A stretch of 64,000 nucleotides of DNA from Ianthella basta (lineage: Eukaryota > Porifera > Demospongiae > Verongiida > Ianthellidae): positions 4,187,121-4,251,120 of the forward strand of contig OZ025881.1 of assembly GCA_964019415.1 (NCBI GenBank). The letters run 5' to 3'. Shown piece by piece: positions 30,808 to 42,797 of this stretch (the stretch's first letter is position 1; every line of letters begins with the position of its first letter). The position numbers were made by a program, and so were the translations under genes. The notes beneath the pieces are model-generated. The model did no database searches. It was not told where the DNA came from and saw only the letters and a list, made by a program, of their open reading frames with translations.

Positions 30808-32266
30808 ATGGCCGAGAAGACGTACTTCTGTATCGGAAAGACAGAGTTTGGCGTTGGAGTCTGTGCCAGTTGTAGCAGTCACAGTGGAAGTTCCTTTACA
30901 CGCTCGTTCCCAGGAGTATTCACAGCGGAAGTCAACATAAGCAAAAGGTCACGCTTCAAACTTCTACCGGATGCTGATATTGAGGCAGTGACAAAAGGTT
31001 ACACGCCACCAAAAACGGAAGCCACCACTAAATGGGCACTAAACAACTTTTTCCTTTGGATGCAGAATAGAAGTGCTCTCTCTGAGGATGCTGTCCCCGA
31101 AGACATACTGACCTGCTCTGACCCTGCCACTCTCTGCCACTGGCTATGTCGATTTTCTGCAGAAACTAGACCAAAAGCTGGTGGACATTATCCACCCAGC
31201 ACCATCTATGCACTCATCGCTGGCTTGCAAAGACACATGAAAAGCATCAACCCGAATGCACCAACTATCTTGAACAAAAAAGACACTTGATTTAGAAATC
31301 TACACAATAGCCTGGATGTTCTATTCAGGAGAATGCGGGAAAGCAACAAGGGAATAGCTGTGGTACACCATGAACCCTTTCAGAAGGATGACATCTACTG
31401 TGGGAGTGTGGTGTCCTGGGGACCAGCAGCCCTCAGTCACTCCTCAGCGCTGTTTTCTTCTACAATGGCATTCATTTTTGTTTGCGCAGTGGAGATGAGC
31501 ACAGAAAACTAAATTTGAAACAGATCACAAGAGACGGAACAGGCTACACCTACCAAGAGAATGGCTCCGAAAATCAAAAAGGCACTTTCCGAGAGAGGAA
31601 CATCTGTAACAAGGTAGAACACTCGTATGCAGTTGCTGAGGCAGGAGAGCGATGCCATGCACATCTTTTAGATGTTTACATTAGTAAGCTCCCAAAGGAC
31701 GCACACAGCATGGAAGCATTTTACTTTCGTCCCCTATCCAAGCCTCCCCAAGAAAGGCCATGGTATTCAGCTGTACCTATAGGAAGAAACAAGTTGGCTA
31801 CCATGGTAAAGGATATGTGTGCAGAAGCAGGGTTATCTGAAAAGAAGACAAACCATTCACTACGGCTACTGTGGCAACTGCTTTGTTTGAGGCGAACGTT
31901 CCCGAGAAGCTCATACAAGAGCATACAGGACACCGCTCTGTAGACGCATTACGGCAATATCAGTGATCTACGGTCCTGCAGCACCAAGCAACTTCGAAGA
32001 TCTTGGCAACAAACAAGGGTCTAGACTGTCAGGAGGCTGCTAAGCCGATCTCCACCACTGTATCTTCCCACGCCTCATCTATCGCTAGTACCTTAGCTAC
32101 AACTAGCAACTCACGAGCACCATTCACCCTGAACATTGGATCCTTGTCCGGCTGCACTATTAACATATTGTACGGCAGTCTTCCAACACAGTGTAAGAAG
32201 CAGGAACCGTCGCTACCCAAACTGTCCGAAAAGGAACTGGAAGAACTGTTTAGCAACTTTTAGCTA
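30808..32266 (+). pseudogene. Crypton-type tyrosine recombinase, broken
   Basis: N-terminal part from ATG 30808: DIEAVTKGYTPPKTEATTKW, WALNNFFLWMQNRS, LCHWLCRFSAETRPKAGG and STIYALIAGLQRHMKS. After a TGA (31288-31290) come FRNLHNSLDVLFRRMRES and HHEPFQKDD; a frameshift near 31400 leads into FFYNGIHFCLRSGDEHRKL, HAHLLDVYISKLP, MEAFYFRPLSKPP and KTNHSLR. Beyond a one-base deletion near 31866 are EANVPEKLIQEHTGHRSVD and ALRQYQ, a TGA at 31964-31966, and an extension ending KLSEKELEELFSNF. This is the DUF3504/Crypton layout also found in KCTD1, QRICH1 and ZMYM relatives; R (LRSG), H-x-x-R (HSLR), H (GHRS) and Y (RQY) are all present. Cryptons integrate by recombination through a circular DNA. Two stops and two frameshifts make this copy inactive. 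Confidence 0.85.
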
Positions 32267-32394
32267 TTGCTGCGTTTTATTTTATAATAACGCATACTTT
32301 CTGTATAAATGGTGTACACTATCTGTATGATGTTATGGCTTGTTGTTGTTGCGTTTTCCAGAGCGGTGTCCTAAGCCTGTTCCCAGCTCGTAAC

Positions 32395-32790
32395 CAGTAC
32401 CTTTCTCGGCTCTGGTTCATGGGCCGGCCAGATTGTTGCTTTACCCTGTTTGTCAACGAAACAAGTAAGCCGAGCGACCTGTGCATCGTATGTTGTGGAG
32501 TTAGCTACTATTGTTATCGCAGCTGCAGTTCTCTGCTATTGACCATGTGCCCAAGCCACGCCCATGCTCTAAATCGCTATTTAGAGCATAGCGCGAACGC
32601 CGCGCGTGCCACACCCATGCTCTAAATCGGCATTTAGAGCATAGGCGCGAATGCCACACGTCGAATTAGAACACGGCTAGACGAAATAGACCACTGCGCG
32701 AAACAACACCCGGGGTGTCTACGATGTTTAGAAACATCGTTTAGACGCACATTACCATGGCAACAGGATCTATATATTTATTTATATCAC
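32395..32790. repeat. Crypton 3' flank with two tandem hairpins
   Basis: Contains words shared in inverted orientation with 24640-24960 (CCAGATTGTTGCT, GAAACAAGTAAGCCG, GCGACCTGTGCATCG). At 32563-32660 two tandem units of about 53 bp each hold ATGCTCTAAATCG and a matching ATTTAGAGCAT hairpin. GATGTTTAGAAACATC at about 32723 is another palindrome. ACCATGGCAACAGGATCTAT near 32755 matches the end of the non-autonomous copy. Confidence 0.6.
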
Positions 32791-32975
32791 CACTGAATAA
32801 TGCAAGTTGCAATATGTACATGCAGCGTTGGCGCCAGTGCTTTTAGGAAACAAGTATTTCGAATATTCGTGGGGCTACCGCCCCCAAGTCATAATACCTG
32901 TTCCCTTTGCTCGTTGCTCTGTCACTCGCGATAGGTAAACATGACATTGTGTCATACACCTCAGTGACCTTAGCA

Positions 32976-32999
32976 CACACCCACACACACACCCACACA

Positions 33000-33070
<71 letters not shown>

Positions 33071-33122
33071 ACAGGCACATACACACACACACACACACAT
33101 ACACACATGTACACACACACAA
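32976..33122. repeat. (CA)n microsatellite
   Basis: Long, nearly uninterrupted CA repeat from about 32976, purest at 33011-33068, with TA interruptions after it. Confidence 0.95.
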
Positions 33123-34555
33123 CCCCACACATGCAGCTCCAGCACAGATAGACAGATGACTGCTTGCAGCACATGAATTTACAGTGGGTATTTACAGAAA
33201 CATAATGTACCAAGGAACCCACAGTCGCCAGAGTAGCTAGTGTTCTATGATGGCAAAAGCTACGTATGTATATGTAGTTTGCTACAGCGCAGTATGCATG
33301 AGCAAGGTTCTAAAGAGCATTTAGAATGGCAACTGTGCACACTAAGCTTTTCAACGCTACAGACGGTTGAAAATGTTAGCATGTATGTGCCTTTCACGAC
33401 ACTCACCAGTTCTACGTTACTCCAGTCATGCATTCCAGGCGGCGGAGTGAAGTTCTCTAAGGCGGGTGTGGCCATTATCGAAGTAGATGCGGAGTGAAGT
33501 CAATGTTGGGTGTTCGATGATCTGTTGGGTGCTTTCTAAAAGCTGTCTCTGTGCCCATCAACTAGGAATGCTGTAGGAGTCTGTTCCACGATTAACAGCG
33601 AACGAAGACATCCACAGTTCTCCAAGACAACGTGTAGCTCCTGGTGTCGCAGGCTATTTGTCACCCCAGAAATATGGTATCCCCATTCCAATCTTCCTTG
33701 GAAATGTGGCATCCCCCTAGGAAATTTGTGACCCCCCTTCTAAAGTCAAGAAATGTTTTATCCTGGGCGCAAAATATCCTAGGCTAATCTATACCCCATG
33801 CCAAATATCTTAGGCTATTCCCATGCCAAATGTCCTAGACTATTGTGTACCCCATGCAAAGTATAGCTACCTGAAGTAGTAATGAAAGGCAAACATGCTT
33901 AATAACACAATGAAAATATGTTAGACAACACATTTACAAAGACTACAGTGCCACGTAGAATCCGGATTGATCCATACAAGCTATAGGTATGACGTCACAC
34001 TGTTCATGATACCATTCATTGCAGCCATCACTCATCACCATCTTCTCTCCTTCCTTAAATTTGCTGCCAGCCTGCAGTGGCAAAATACATCAACTGTTTG
34101 TTCTTGGTCTTCTTTTGACACCTTCTTCTTTAGAAGGAAATGGTTGCAGGTCTTTCCTGTCGATATAGTCATGAATGTGCTGCCGCAACTTTGTGACGTC
34201 ATAGGACTGTTCTTCTGGCATTCTGCTCTCTCCATGACGGGTAGTTGACTGCTTTAGAGTACTGATCCGTACCAGTTAATAGCCAATCGATGTTTTTAGA
34301 AGCGTGAAAGTCAATAAGGTGTTGACATTGCCGAGCACATGGTGGCGAACAACTCACAAACTTGTCAAAGTTTCGAAGTCACCGAGTGCATTGTGGCAAA
34401 TCAACTATCAAAGCGTCGAAACTGGTCAAAGAAGTCAAGGACAGTGGGTGCCAAATGCCTCGAGGGGATACCATTAGGGATACCTAATATCCTGAGGACA
34501 TTCGGTATCCGGATACCGAATATCCTAGGAAATTCTACATTGGGATACCGTAAAA
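33123..34555. other. no gene; minisatellite at about 33768-33860 and GGTATCC palindromes near 34470-34560
   Basis: Three to four units of the type CCAAATATCCTAGGCTAT with TACCCCATG tails occur at 33768-33860. TCGGTATCCGGATACCGA (34503-34520) is a perfect palindrome among several GGGATACC and TATCCT words. No coding region is supported. Confidence 0.5.
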
Positions 34556-34900
34556 GTGGTGGGGACTCGGATTTTCTGTGACACCTGTTTTGAACGTCCC
34601 TTGGTCTCGCACATGGTCCACTTCCAGACCCCCTATGGGCACCTCAAAGACCCCTTTGAAGCGGCTGGCAGGAAGAAAGGGCCGCCCCGCACGCTTCTCT
34701 TTGGCACCCATTGCCAGGAACTGTGTGCAAGCGCCAAGGGCGCCTCAGAATTTGGGGGTTACGCGAGTGTGAGAGAGTTTCCAGACGATTCCGAGTGCCT
34801 ACTGCGCAAAGACAGCGAATCAATGGGTACGGGGATGACACAAGGCCTCTGTGAAGGCAGAGTCTTGAGGGAGGGAGTGGGAGTCTTGAGGTATGCAACT
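34556..34900 (+). pseudogene. unrecognised repeated coding-like segment, copy 1
   Basis: An open frame encodes VSHMVHFQTPYGHLKDPFEA, AGRKKGPPRTLLFGTHCQEL, CASAKGASEFGGYASVREFP, DDSECLLRKDSESMGTG and MTQGLCEG. A diverged copy at 44240-44541 shares these phrases (DDSECLLR, THCQELYARAK-type, GYASMR). Sharing of protein phrases between copies suggests they descend from a coding element. I do not recognise the family; a transposon-borne gene is most likely. Confidence 0.4.
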
Positions 34901-36200
34901 TGCACTTGTGCAGAACACGGTTCACATAGTGCCCAAGTGCAAGTGGCCAAGCTGTTGCTGCATCCTGCTCCAACTTGTGTCGTTCGACTAGCATCAACAC
35001 TGTACTTGCATTCATAGTGGTCCCCCACTGCATGCCAATCGATGCTGGTGCCCAGTCCCCCTGACCTTCAGCAACTTGCACTGGTGGTGTTTTTCCTTCC
35101 ATCAACTAGCGCAAACACTGTACTTGCACTCGGAGTGGCTACTCTCGGCAACTTGCACTGGTGGCCTTGTTCATAGAAGCACTGGCGCATATACTGCATG
35201 CACAGATTGCAACTTGCACTGTGTGGTGGTGGTGGTGCTGGTGGTGCTGGTGATGTATATATAGCACAAATATTCTACCTGCACTATATATATATGGGGC
35301 TATGGCATTTTTTATTTGCAATTTGGCGCCACCTTGCACGTAAACAAAGGCCTAATTAAAAATTCTGTCATATTTAATATCGTTAAATTTCCCTTAAGTT
35401 TGCCATCTTACCAATGGTCTGTGCCACAGGGTGCCCAAAGTCCCCAAACATTATATTATATTATATTATATTATATTATATTATATTATATTACCACCAC
35501 CACACAGTGCAAGTTACAATATTGCAGCCACCACCACCTGTGCCAGTAGTGTATCTGCGTCAGTTGGTCATAGAAAAAGACCACCAGTGCAAGTTACAGT
35601 AGCCACCACCACATGTGCCAGTAGAGTATCTGCACTAGTTGGTCTTTGAAAAAGACCACCAGTGCAAGTTACAGTGGCTTCGGGCCAGCACATGCAAGTT
35701 ACAGCCGGTCAGAACCTGCACTGCTGCCATTGGAATGCACGCTGCAGCAAGCAATTGTAAGCTTGCCTAAGGGCATGCCATTGAATTGTGAGTGCATGGG
35801 AAGAAATTAACTAGCACAGCTAGCACAGATACTCTACTGGCACATGTGGTGGTGGCTACTGTAACTTGCACCGGTGGTCTTTTTCTATGACCAACTGACG
35901 CAGATACTCTACTGGCACAGGTGGTGGTGGCTGCAATATTGTAACTTGCACTGTGTGGTGGTGGTGGTGGTGGTGTTTTTTTCTAGAGCAATGGCGCATA
36001 TACGAAATGCATGCATTGAAACTTGCACAGTGTGGTGGTGGTGGCGGTCGTTTCATCTAGAAATGCATGTGGTGGCCGTAATATTGTAACTTGCACTGTG
36101 TGGTGGTGGTAATAGTATATGGTAGCAGCACCTGATGTGCATGGTGGTCTGTTTTCTTGCAGCTGTAGCACATAATATACTACTCATTGCAACTTCCACT
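34880..36200. repeat. irregular array of CAACTTGCACTG words and (GGT)n blocks
   Basis: CAACTTGCACTG or its complement CAGTGCAAGTTG/TAC occurs more than a dozen times, often beside GTGGTGGTGG and beside TACTCTACTGGCACATGTGG-type words. Arms at 35496-35640 and 35821-35974 are inverted copies, so part of the array is a foldback centred near 35730. An (ATATT)n tract lies at 35450-35492. Copies also occur at 36975-37060 and 43307-43345. Confidence 0.7.
35316..35455 (+). repeat. 140-bp repeat containing the empty site of a MITE
   Basis: From CAATTTGGCGCCACCTTGCA to CAGGGTGCCCAAAGTCCCC it is the reverse complement of about 43390-43533. Its GGCGCCAAATTGC, read on the minus strand, is the uninterrupted form of the site that carries the MITE at 43534. 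Confidence 0.65.
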
Positions 36201-36349
36201 GTGGTGGTGATGGTGGTTGTATTTATCTATTGGTGGTATAGTAGCTGAATATTGTGACTGGATAGTTGTGAGCAAGTGTACATGTGGGTGCTGCTCTGCT
36301 CCAGCATAGCAGCAAATGCCTACAAATTGGTGCCAAAATGTGATTGTTC

Positions 36350-36735
36350 AAAACATCGCCTCAATTTTGTGACTAATTAAGCAATCCTGCTAATGACATG
36401 AGCAAATGGGCCATCTAACTATGTCCACTTAGTATCAAGACTTAGCGGGGCCGGGTAGGTGGGATATGCATTGAACCTCGCTTTTCTTGGCCATTTTGCG
36501 ACTAATTAAGAAATTCTGCTAATGACATGAACAGTTGGATTATCTGGCTAGGTCCACCAAGTGTCAAGACTGAGCGGGCCTGGCTGGTTAAATAAATCGT
36601 ACACCTCACATATGTCGGCCATTTTGAGACTAATTAAGAAATCCCACTAATAACTTAGGAAGGTGGACCACTTGGATGTGTCCACCAAGTTTCATGTCTC
36701 AACGAGCCCAGTTGCATTAATATACAAAATACCAC
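36350..36735. repeat. about 128-bp tandem repeat, 3 diverged units
   Basis: Each unit holds GCCATTTTGNGACTAATTAA, then CTGCTAATGACATGA, a GTCCACCAAGTNTCA word and GAGCGGGCC-type sequence. A single diverged unit occurs at about 49100-49175 (GACATAATCTG, TGTCCACCAAGTTTCGTG). Confidence 0.7.
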
Positions 36736-37002
36736 TATGCATCAATATAAATGCACCATACAGTAAGTGTTCTCATATGTGCATTTATATTAGTATTTTC
36801 CAGGCTGTTTGTAGAAGAATGAAGACTTAATTAAAAATTCCGTCTCATTTAAAAGTCTTAAAATCTCCCATACTTCAAAGCCATACCTAGCATATGCTCA
36901 TGAAGGCCACCAACCACCCTGGGAATTATTTATTTATATTATATTATATTATTTATTTACTTTAGATTAGTGGTGTATATTGTAACTTGCACTGTATACA
37001 TT

Positions 37003-37093
37003 GTTTTATGGCTTCAATACCCTTGTATTTTGCAACTTGCACTGTATATATACAGTGCAAGTTGCAAATTACAAGGGTGTTGAAGCCATAAAA
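37003..37093. repeat. long hairpin built on CAACTTGCACTG
   Basis: TTTTATGGCTTCAATACCCT, TGCAACTTGCACTGTATA and their inverted complements TATACAGTGCAAGTTGCA and GGTGTTGAAGCCATAAAA form arms of about 44 bp with few mismatches and almost no loop. Confidence 0.8.
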
Positions 37094-37905
37094 TAATGTA
37101 ATCTATATACAAGGGTGCGTAAAAACGTTTCCTTCAAAAACAAGGGCAGATGTAGGGATGGTGCAGTGTGTCTCTGAAGGGCATGGCAAACCACCTGGCG
37201 GAAAAACCGTAGGAACAAGGAGGAGGACCAGTCCATGCAGATCATTAACATTCACTGACTTGAATACATTTGCACCATCCCTACGTCTGGCAACATTTTG
37301 ACGCGTCTCCTAGCTACTACTGCACAACCAGTTTAGTTTTGGCTCATTACATCGCTGCCTGCAAACCACCACACCCACTTTCATGCCCACTTTCATGCCC
37401 ACACTGTTTAGCTCTAGGCCAACACAAACATTGTACACTTCACTGCCAATGTTTGTGAAATTCAACCTTCATACATGTATATCCCGGTAGCTAGTGTCTT
37501 ACAGTATATCAGAACACATCCGTACATATGCATGCACCACGGTGTACCAGACTCTGCAATTGCTATACAGTATAGCTGTACAGCCTTTACTCATCAGTGC
37601 TATAGTCATGTACATGGATGTATGCATGCAGCTTGGTGATGTGTACATGGGAAGATGCATAGCTGGAATAGGCATGCAATCTTAATCGCATGTATATAGC
37701 AGCTCTTTAGCTTGTTATTGCACACTCACAATTGCATAACAACATGCAGGTGGAGAATAAGGGGATGTAGCAAGACCACAAGCGCAGCAAAATGTTGCCA
37801 GATGTAGGGATGGTGCAAATGTATTCAAGTCAGTGAATGTTAATGATCTGCATGGACTGGCCCTCCTCCTTGTTCCTACGGTTTTTCCGTCAGGTGGTTT
37901 GCCAT

Positions 37906-40900
37906 TGAGTGGATCGATTGGCGCTAAAAAATGGCGGAAGGCAGCTGCGCTGGGTGATGGTCATAGACAGCCTGCCAGCAAACTAAGGACGGTGAAAGAT
38001 GAGCGATAAGAACTATGATAGTGATTTAGTGAGTGATATAAGTAGATTCGGGTGTTGGAATGTAAGAACGTTAAACGGAAGGGAGCAGGAGCTGGTCGCT
38101 GAAATGAAGAAGTATCGGCTGGAGGTGTTGGGTGTCAGTGAAGCGAAAGTGAGAGGAAACGGTATGAGGATGATTGGGGATACTACGTGCGTGTATTCGG
38201 GCGTGCAGACAGGTAGAGCGAAAGCGGGTGTGGCGATTTTGCTGTCAGAAAGATTCGGTCGGTTTTTGAAGGAATGGAGGTGTGTAGACGAACGAATTGT
38301 GACGATACGGTTGAAGATAGAGGGCGTGTGGGTGTCTGTGGTGCAAGTATACGCGCCCACCGAGGACTGTAGCGATGCTAGCAAGGATGAGTTTTTCTTG
38401 AGGCTGCAAGAGACTGTTGGAAGAGTGGTGAGTGGTGACTTATTGGTTGTGATGGGAGATATGAATGCTAGAGTGGGTGATGATACAAGTATCTGGGGTG
38501 AAGTCCTTGGTAGGTATGGTGAGGAAGTGTGCAATGAGAATGGGAGGAGACTGCTGCAGTTTTGTAATGAGTACAATCTGTGGATTTCTAACACATGGTT
38601 TTCACACAAAAGAATCCATAAGTACACTTGGGAATGTAGAGGCAGAGGGCTCAGGTCCCTTATTGACTACTTCTTGGTGGCAAAGGAGGCTAGGAAGCAG
38701 GTAATGGATGTCAAGGCAGTGAGGGGGGCAGAAATAGGAAGTGACCATTACCTAGTGTTGATGAAGATAAAGCTGAAGGCTAGGAGAGTGAAGAACAGTA
38801 GTCAAGTGAGGGGGAGACAGAAGATTAAAATCCGCAATTTGAAGGATGATAGGGTGAGAAGAGAATACCAGGCAGTGATTGCTGAACTGTATGAGGAAGC
38901 TAGAGCTGGTGGGTGTGCATCAGGAAAGGATGTTGAATTGGCATGGAAGGAGTTGAAAGAAGGTATAGTGGGGGCGGCAACGAAGGTGTGTGGGACAATG
39001 AGGTGGAGAAGTGGACAGGTAAAGAGAACAAGATGGTGGAATGAGGAGGTGAAGAGTGCAGTGCAAAAGAAGAAAGTGCTGTATAAGCGGCTGCTGGACA
39101 CTGGCAATGTAGAAGCTAGGCAAAGGTACAATGAGGCAAAGCTAGAGGCAAGGAAATTAGTCAGAAAGGCTAAAAATGATGAGTGGGTGCAGTTTGGGAA
39201 GGAATTGGAGAAGGATGCAAAAGGCAATCAGCCACGTTTTTGGGCTAGGGTGAATGGAAACAGGATGACAAAGGAGAGTATGACTCGCATTAATGGTAAG
39301 AATGGTCAAGTATTGTCAGAGGGGGCTGAAGTCATTGGCAGGTGGAAAGAGCACTTTGAAGAGTTATTCCATGAAGTGGGAGAGCCCCTCTCAGACACAC
39401 AGTGTAGTGAGGCAATGCAGGAGGATGATATGGGAATAATGAAGGAGGAAGTGAGAAATGGGGTGAAGAGGCTTAAGATGAGAAAGGCACCTGGTATTTG
39501 TGGGATTCTGCCTGAGATGTTAAAAGCAGGGGGTGAAGTGGTGATAGAGTGAATGGCAGATGTATTCAATTTGGTGTGGAGAGTGGGGGTAGCCCCTGGA
39601 GACTGGAAGAATGCAGTGGTAGTACCAGTCCACAAGAAAGGAAGCAGACTAGAGTGTGCAAACTACAGAGGAATTAGTCTAATGAGTATTGTTGGTAAGG
39701 TGTTTGCGAGGGTATTGAATGAGCGGGTGAAGATGGCAACAGTTGACAAAGTGATGGACGAGCAAGGAGGTTTCAGAACTGGCAGGGGGTGCAATGACCA
39801 AATTTTTGCAGTCAAGCAAATTGTGGAGAAAACCATCGAGAAAGATAAGAAAACATACATGGCTTTTGTGGATCTGGAAAAGGCATACAACAATGTAAGC
39901 AGGGAAAAGTTGTGGAAAGTGCTATATGCTTATGGGGTGAAAGGAAGGCTGTTAAGGGCAATTCAGGCACTGTATGTCAACGGAAGGGCCAAGGTAAAAG
40001 TTGGGGAAATGGAATCAGAGTTGTTTGAGGTGCATAGAGGTGTGAGGCAGGGTTGCACTCTCTCACCATGGCTCTTTAATGTGTTTATCAACAGTGTGAC
40101 GAGGGAGGCAAGAAGGCAGTTTCTGAGGGAGGTGAAGTTGTCAACTGGTGATGTAGGGCTACTCCTTTTTGCGGATGACATGGTGGTAATGGCAGAATCA
40201 GTGGAAGGGCTACAGCACAATTTACAGGTGATGAGTGATGTGCTGAGCAGGTGGGAGCTGAGGGTGAATTGGAGAAAGACTAAAGTGATGAGGATTGCAA
40301 GGAAGAGAGAGGAATGTGAAGTCAAAATTGATGAAGAGGGAATAGAACAGGTAGATGTAATGAAGTACTTGGGTGTGATGATTAGTAGTGATGGGAGAAT
40401 GGAGAAGGAAGTAGAGGCAAGGATTGGGGGTGCAACACGGGTGATCGGAGGGTTGAATGATGTAGTACTGAGAAGGAAGGATTTGAGCAGGAGCACTAAG
40501 CTGAAAGTAGTGAATGCCACAGTGATGCCAACATTATTGTACGGTTGTGAGACGTGGACTCTATCTAAGCAGCAGCAACTGAAGTGCAGGCCACCCAGAT
40601 GAAGGTGTTGAGGCGGATCAAAGGTGTGACTAGGTTGGATCGGATGACAAATGTAGACATTAGGGAGAAGTTGAGACAAGAAAGTGTTTTGGATGCAGTG
40701 AAGAGAAGGCAGGAGAAGTGGAGGGTTAGACTGGAAGAAATGAGCAATGAGAGGTTAACAAAGAAAGTTTTTGTTGGAGAGATGGAGGGGAAGAGACCAA
40801 GAGGAAGACCACGCTCAAGATGGACAGATAATTTTAAATAGCTTCTATATCGTATAACTAACTACTTGCCATGCTAACATATCAGTGTATAAGTATAGGG

Positions 40901-40953
40901 ATGACCTCCAGTATTGGAGATGTATCCATTTTGGTTATTGAATTGAATTGAAT
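37906..40953 (+). mobile_element. full-length RTE-clade LINE with target duplication
   Basis: 3.05 kb from TGAGTGGATCGATTGG to an (ATTGA)n tail, flanked by TGGTTTGCCAT on both sides (37895-37905 and 40954-40964). Size, single ORF with AP endonuclease then RT, and a short-repeat tail instead of poly(A) are typical of RTE elements. The host sequence is repeat R, whose uninterrupted copy gives the empty site near 11450-11465. Confidence 0.9.
37999..40841 (+). pseudogene. RTE polyprotein (AP endonuclease and reverse transcriptase), two lesions
   Basis: About 945 codons from ATG 37999. AP endonuclease at residues about 15-270: FGCWNVRTLNG, LEVLGVSEAKVRG, VWVSVVQVYAPTED, VVMGDMNARVG and the catalytic GSDHYLVLM. 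RT: MRKAPGICGILPEMLKAGG, ECANYRGISLMS, GGFRTGRGCNDQIFAVKQIV, MAFVDLEKAYNNVSREKLW, VRQGCTLSPWLFNVFINSV, LLLFADDMVVMAES (FADD), YLGVMISSDGRMEKE and LYGCETWTLSKQQ. After a one-base shift near 40582 the end reads RIKGVTRLDRMTN and GKRPRGRPRSRWTDNFK. Lesions are TGA at 39550-39552, where the family has Trp (VIE-W-M), and that frameshift. The rest is clean, so the copy is young. It would nick DNA and prime reverse transcription at the target. Confidence 0.92.
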
Positions 40954-42215
40954 TGGTTTGCCATGCCCTTCAGAGACACACTGCACCATCCCTACATCTG
41001 CCCTTGTTTTTGAAGGAAACGTTTTTACGCACCCTTGTTTCTCAACTATTTATTGAATGCAAATTGCACATGGGCAACGACTGATCTACTAGAAAGGCTT
41101 CTAAACAACAGTGGCAACAAAGGAATGTGCTCCAAATGCATGGCAGGGTGCATAGCACATTGTGGAATGTGGCTGGGTGGGCAACCTAGGGTAGTCTGTG
41201 GGGGGTGGGTGCAAGATGTATTACTTCTGTTTGGCTAGCCTATCATTTTGCGGAGTTAGCTGTGCTATAGGCTAGGATGGCAGAACAAGAGGGCTATAGG
41301 GGGCTGTAGCCCCCCCCCCCCCCCCAAATTACTTATCCAGGAAGTCATGGTGGTAGGCAAGACTGGCTTGGTCACGGAGTAACTCCCACAATCCCAATCA
41401 TATTTTGCTGCCACTCTGACTCACTGTCTGGATGAATATTGGCTATAGCTACGTATCTACCCACACCACAGGCGGTCTAGAGGTACGGCCCCTACATGCA
41501 CACAAAAGAGCTGCACTATACCCCTACACCATTGAATGCAGGATGACCGGAAGTGACAGCTAGCTCTCATTGCCAAGCGAACGCGGAAATGTCGGCCGGA
41601 AGCAACCGTGCAGTAAGGGAAAATGGCACGGCCGCGGATAACCTCAGAAACGGTGCGCGGGTGAATGTCAATCGAAGCATCTCCTGTATGCACCCTATCA
41701 CAGTCATCTTGCCGCGTTGTGGATCTATTGAATCGCAACTGAAAGAGATTAGGCGATCAAGTGTGTCCGAACGTGTAGTTACGTCAGCGTAAAATGGCGT
41801 CTTTCTCCCAGGAATGCCTCCCCGAGGACTAGTAACCTCCATTTGTGGACTTGCTTGCGGAGTCATCGAACCTGCAAAAGGCTCTTACCCATCAAAAGCG
41901 CTGTAGAATTGTGAATAAATCAGTCCCTTACTCATTATCGTTCGTGAGTTACAGCTGACGGAGAAGAAGAATACGAAGAATAAGAAGAAGACGAAACAAG
42001 CCAAAAGGTGTCAACGCTTTCTACACAACTGCGCGTGCACGCGTGGAAGTAAGGTTACCTCTGTATACTGTACAGCCTCCCTTCCTTGTAGGTGGTTTCT
42101 TGTGTCGGTTCTCACTACTGTTCAGGAGTAGCGCGACTTTCTGTTTGTATTACAGCATACAAACAACCGCCACCATCCCTACATAGACAGTACTACCGTG
42201 CTGTCTGATAAAGAG

Positions 42216-42795
42216 GTGTTGGGCGCAACCTTTGTCCCGATTTTTACTCAGCCGCTCGTCAATGGACTGCCACCTAACTTGCCCAGCACTGCGACACCTT
42301 GCACCGTGGACTTCTAACAGTTCCCACCACATATGCATCATACACACCAACATTAACCCACAACAGCTAGCAGTGAAGTCTTGCCTGCCACACTAGCATA
42401 GCGAACACCAAAACTGAAATGACGTCCGCAAGCATTGCACACACATGAGTGCGCTGTCATGGTGAAGATATCATGCTAAATGGCACTCCACTCTCTGGCA
42501 TAATCAAGCACAAACACATGAGCACTCACTAGTGTGTGATTCCTTACCCCACTTGCAAAGCACTATGCAATCAGTCATCCAAATACAGTAGTGGCACAGT
42601 GGATGCTTGGACCTTCCATCATAGGTTTCATGCCATGCATACATACAGTAGATGCTGTTGCAAATTGCCATCTGCTTTGCAACTAGGTCCTGCTATATAC
42701 AGCATGCACATCTATCAAATCTGACTTAATCAACACCTTGAAGGGACGGTGCTTCTGGCAGCTTTCAGGAACAGAACCTACTTAAACTTTGTACA
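42216..42795. other. no gene recognised
   Basis: AT-rich flank between repeat R and the next MITE; nothing else supported. Confidence 0.4.
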
Positions 42796-42797
42796 TA

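Larger units (their letters stand above)
37128..42215. mobile_element. foldback repeat R, copy 2, interrupted by an RTE element
   Basis: Same layout as 10469-12697: left arm 37128-37310, spacer, right arm 37795-37905 plus 40954-41020, then the right part to a terminal CCATCCCTACATAGACAG at about 42170-42190. A C run lies at 41310-41326. Removing 37906-40964 restores the continuous arm seen in copy 1. Confidence 0.75.

Noticed and set aside
32843-33222. Long His/Thr- or Cys/Val-rich ORFs
   Set aside because: They are translations of the (CA)n microsatellite.
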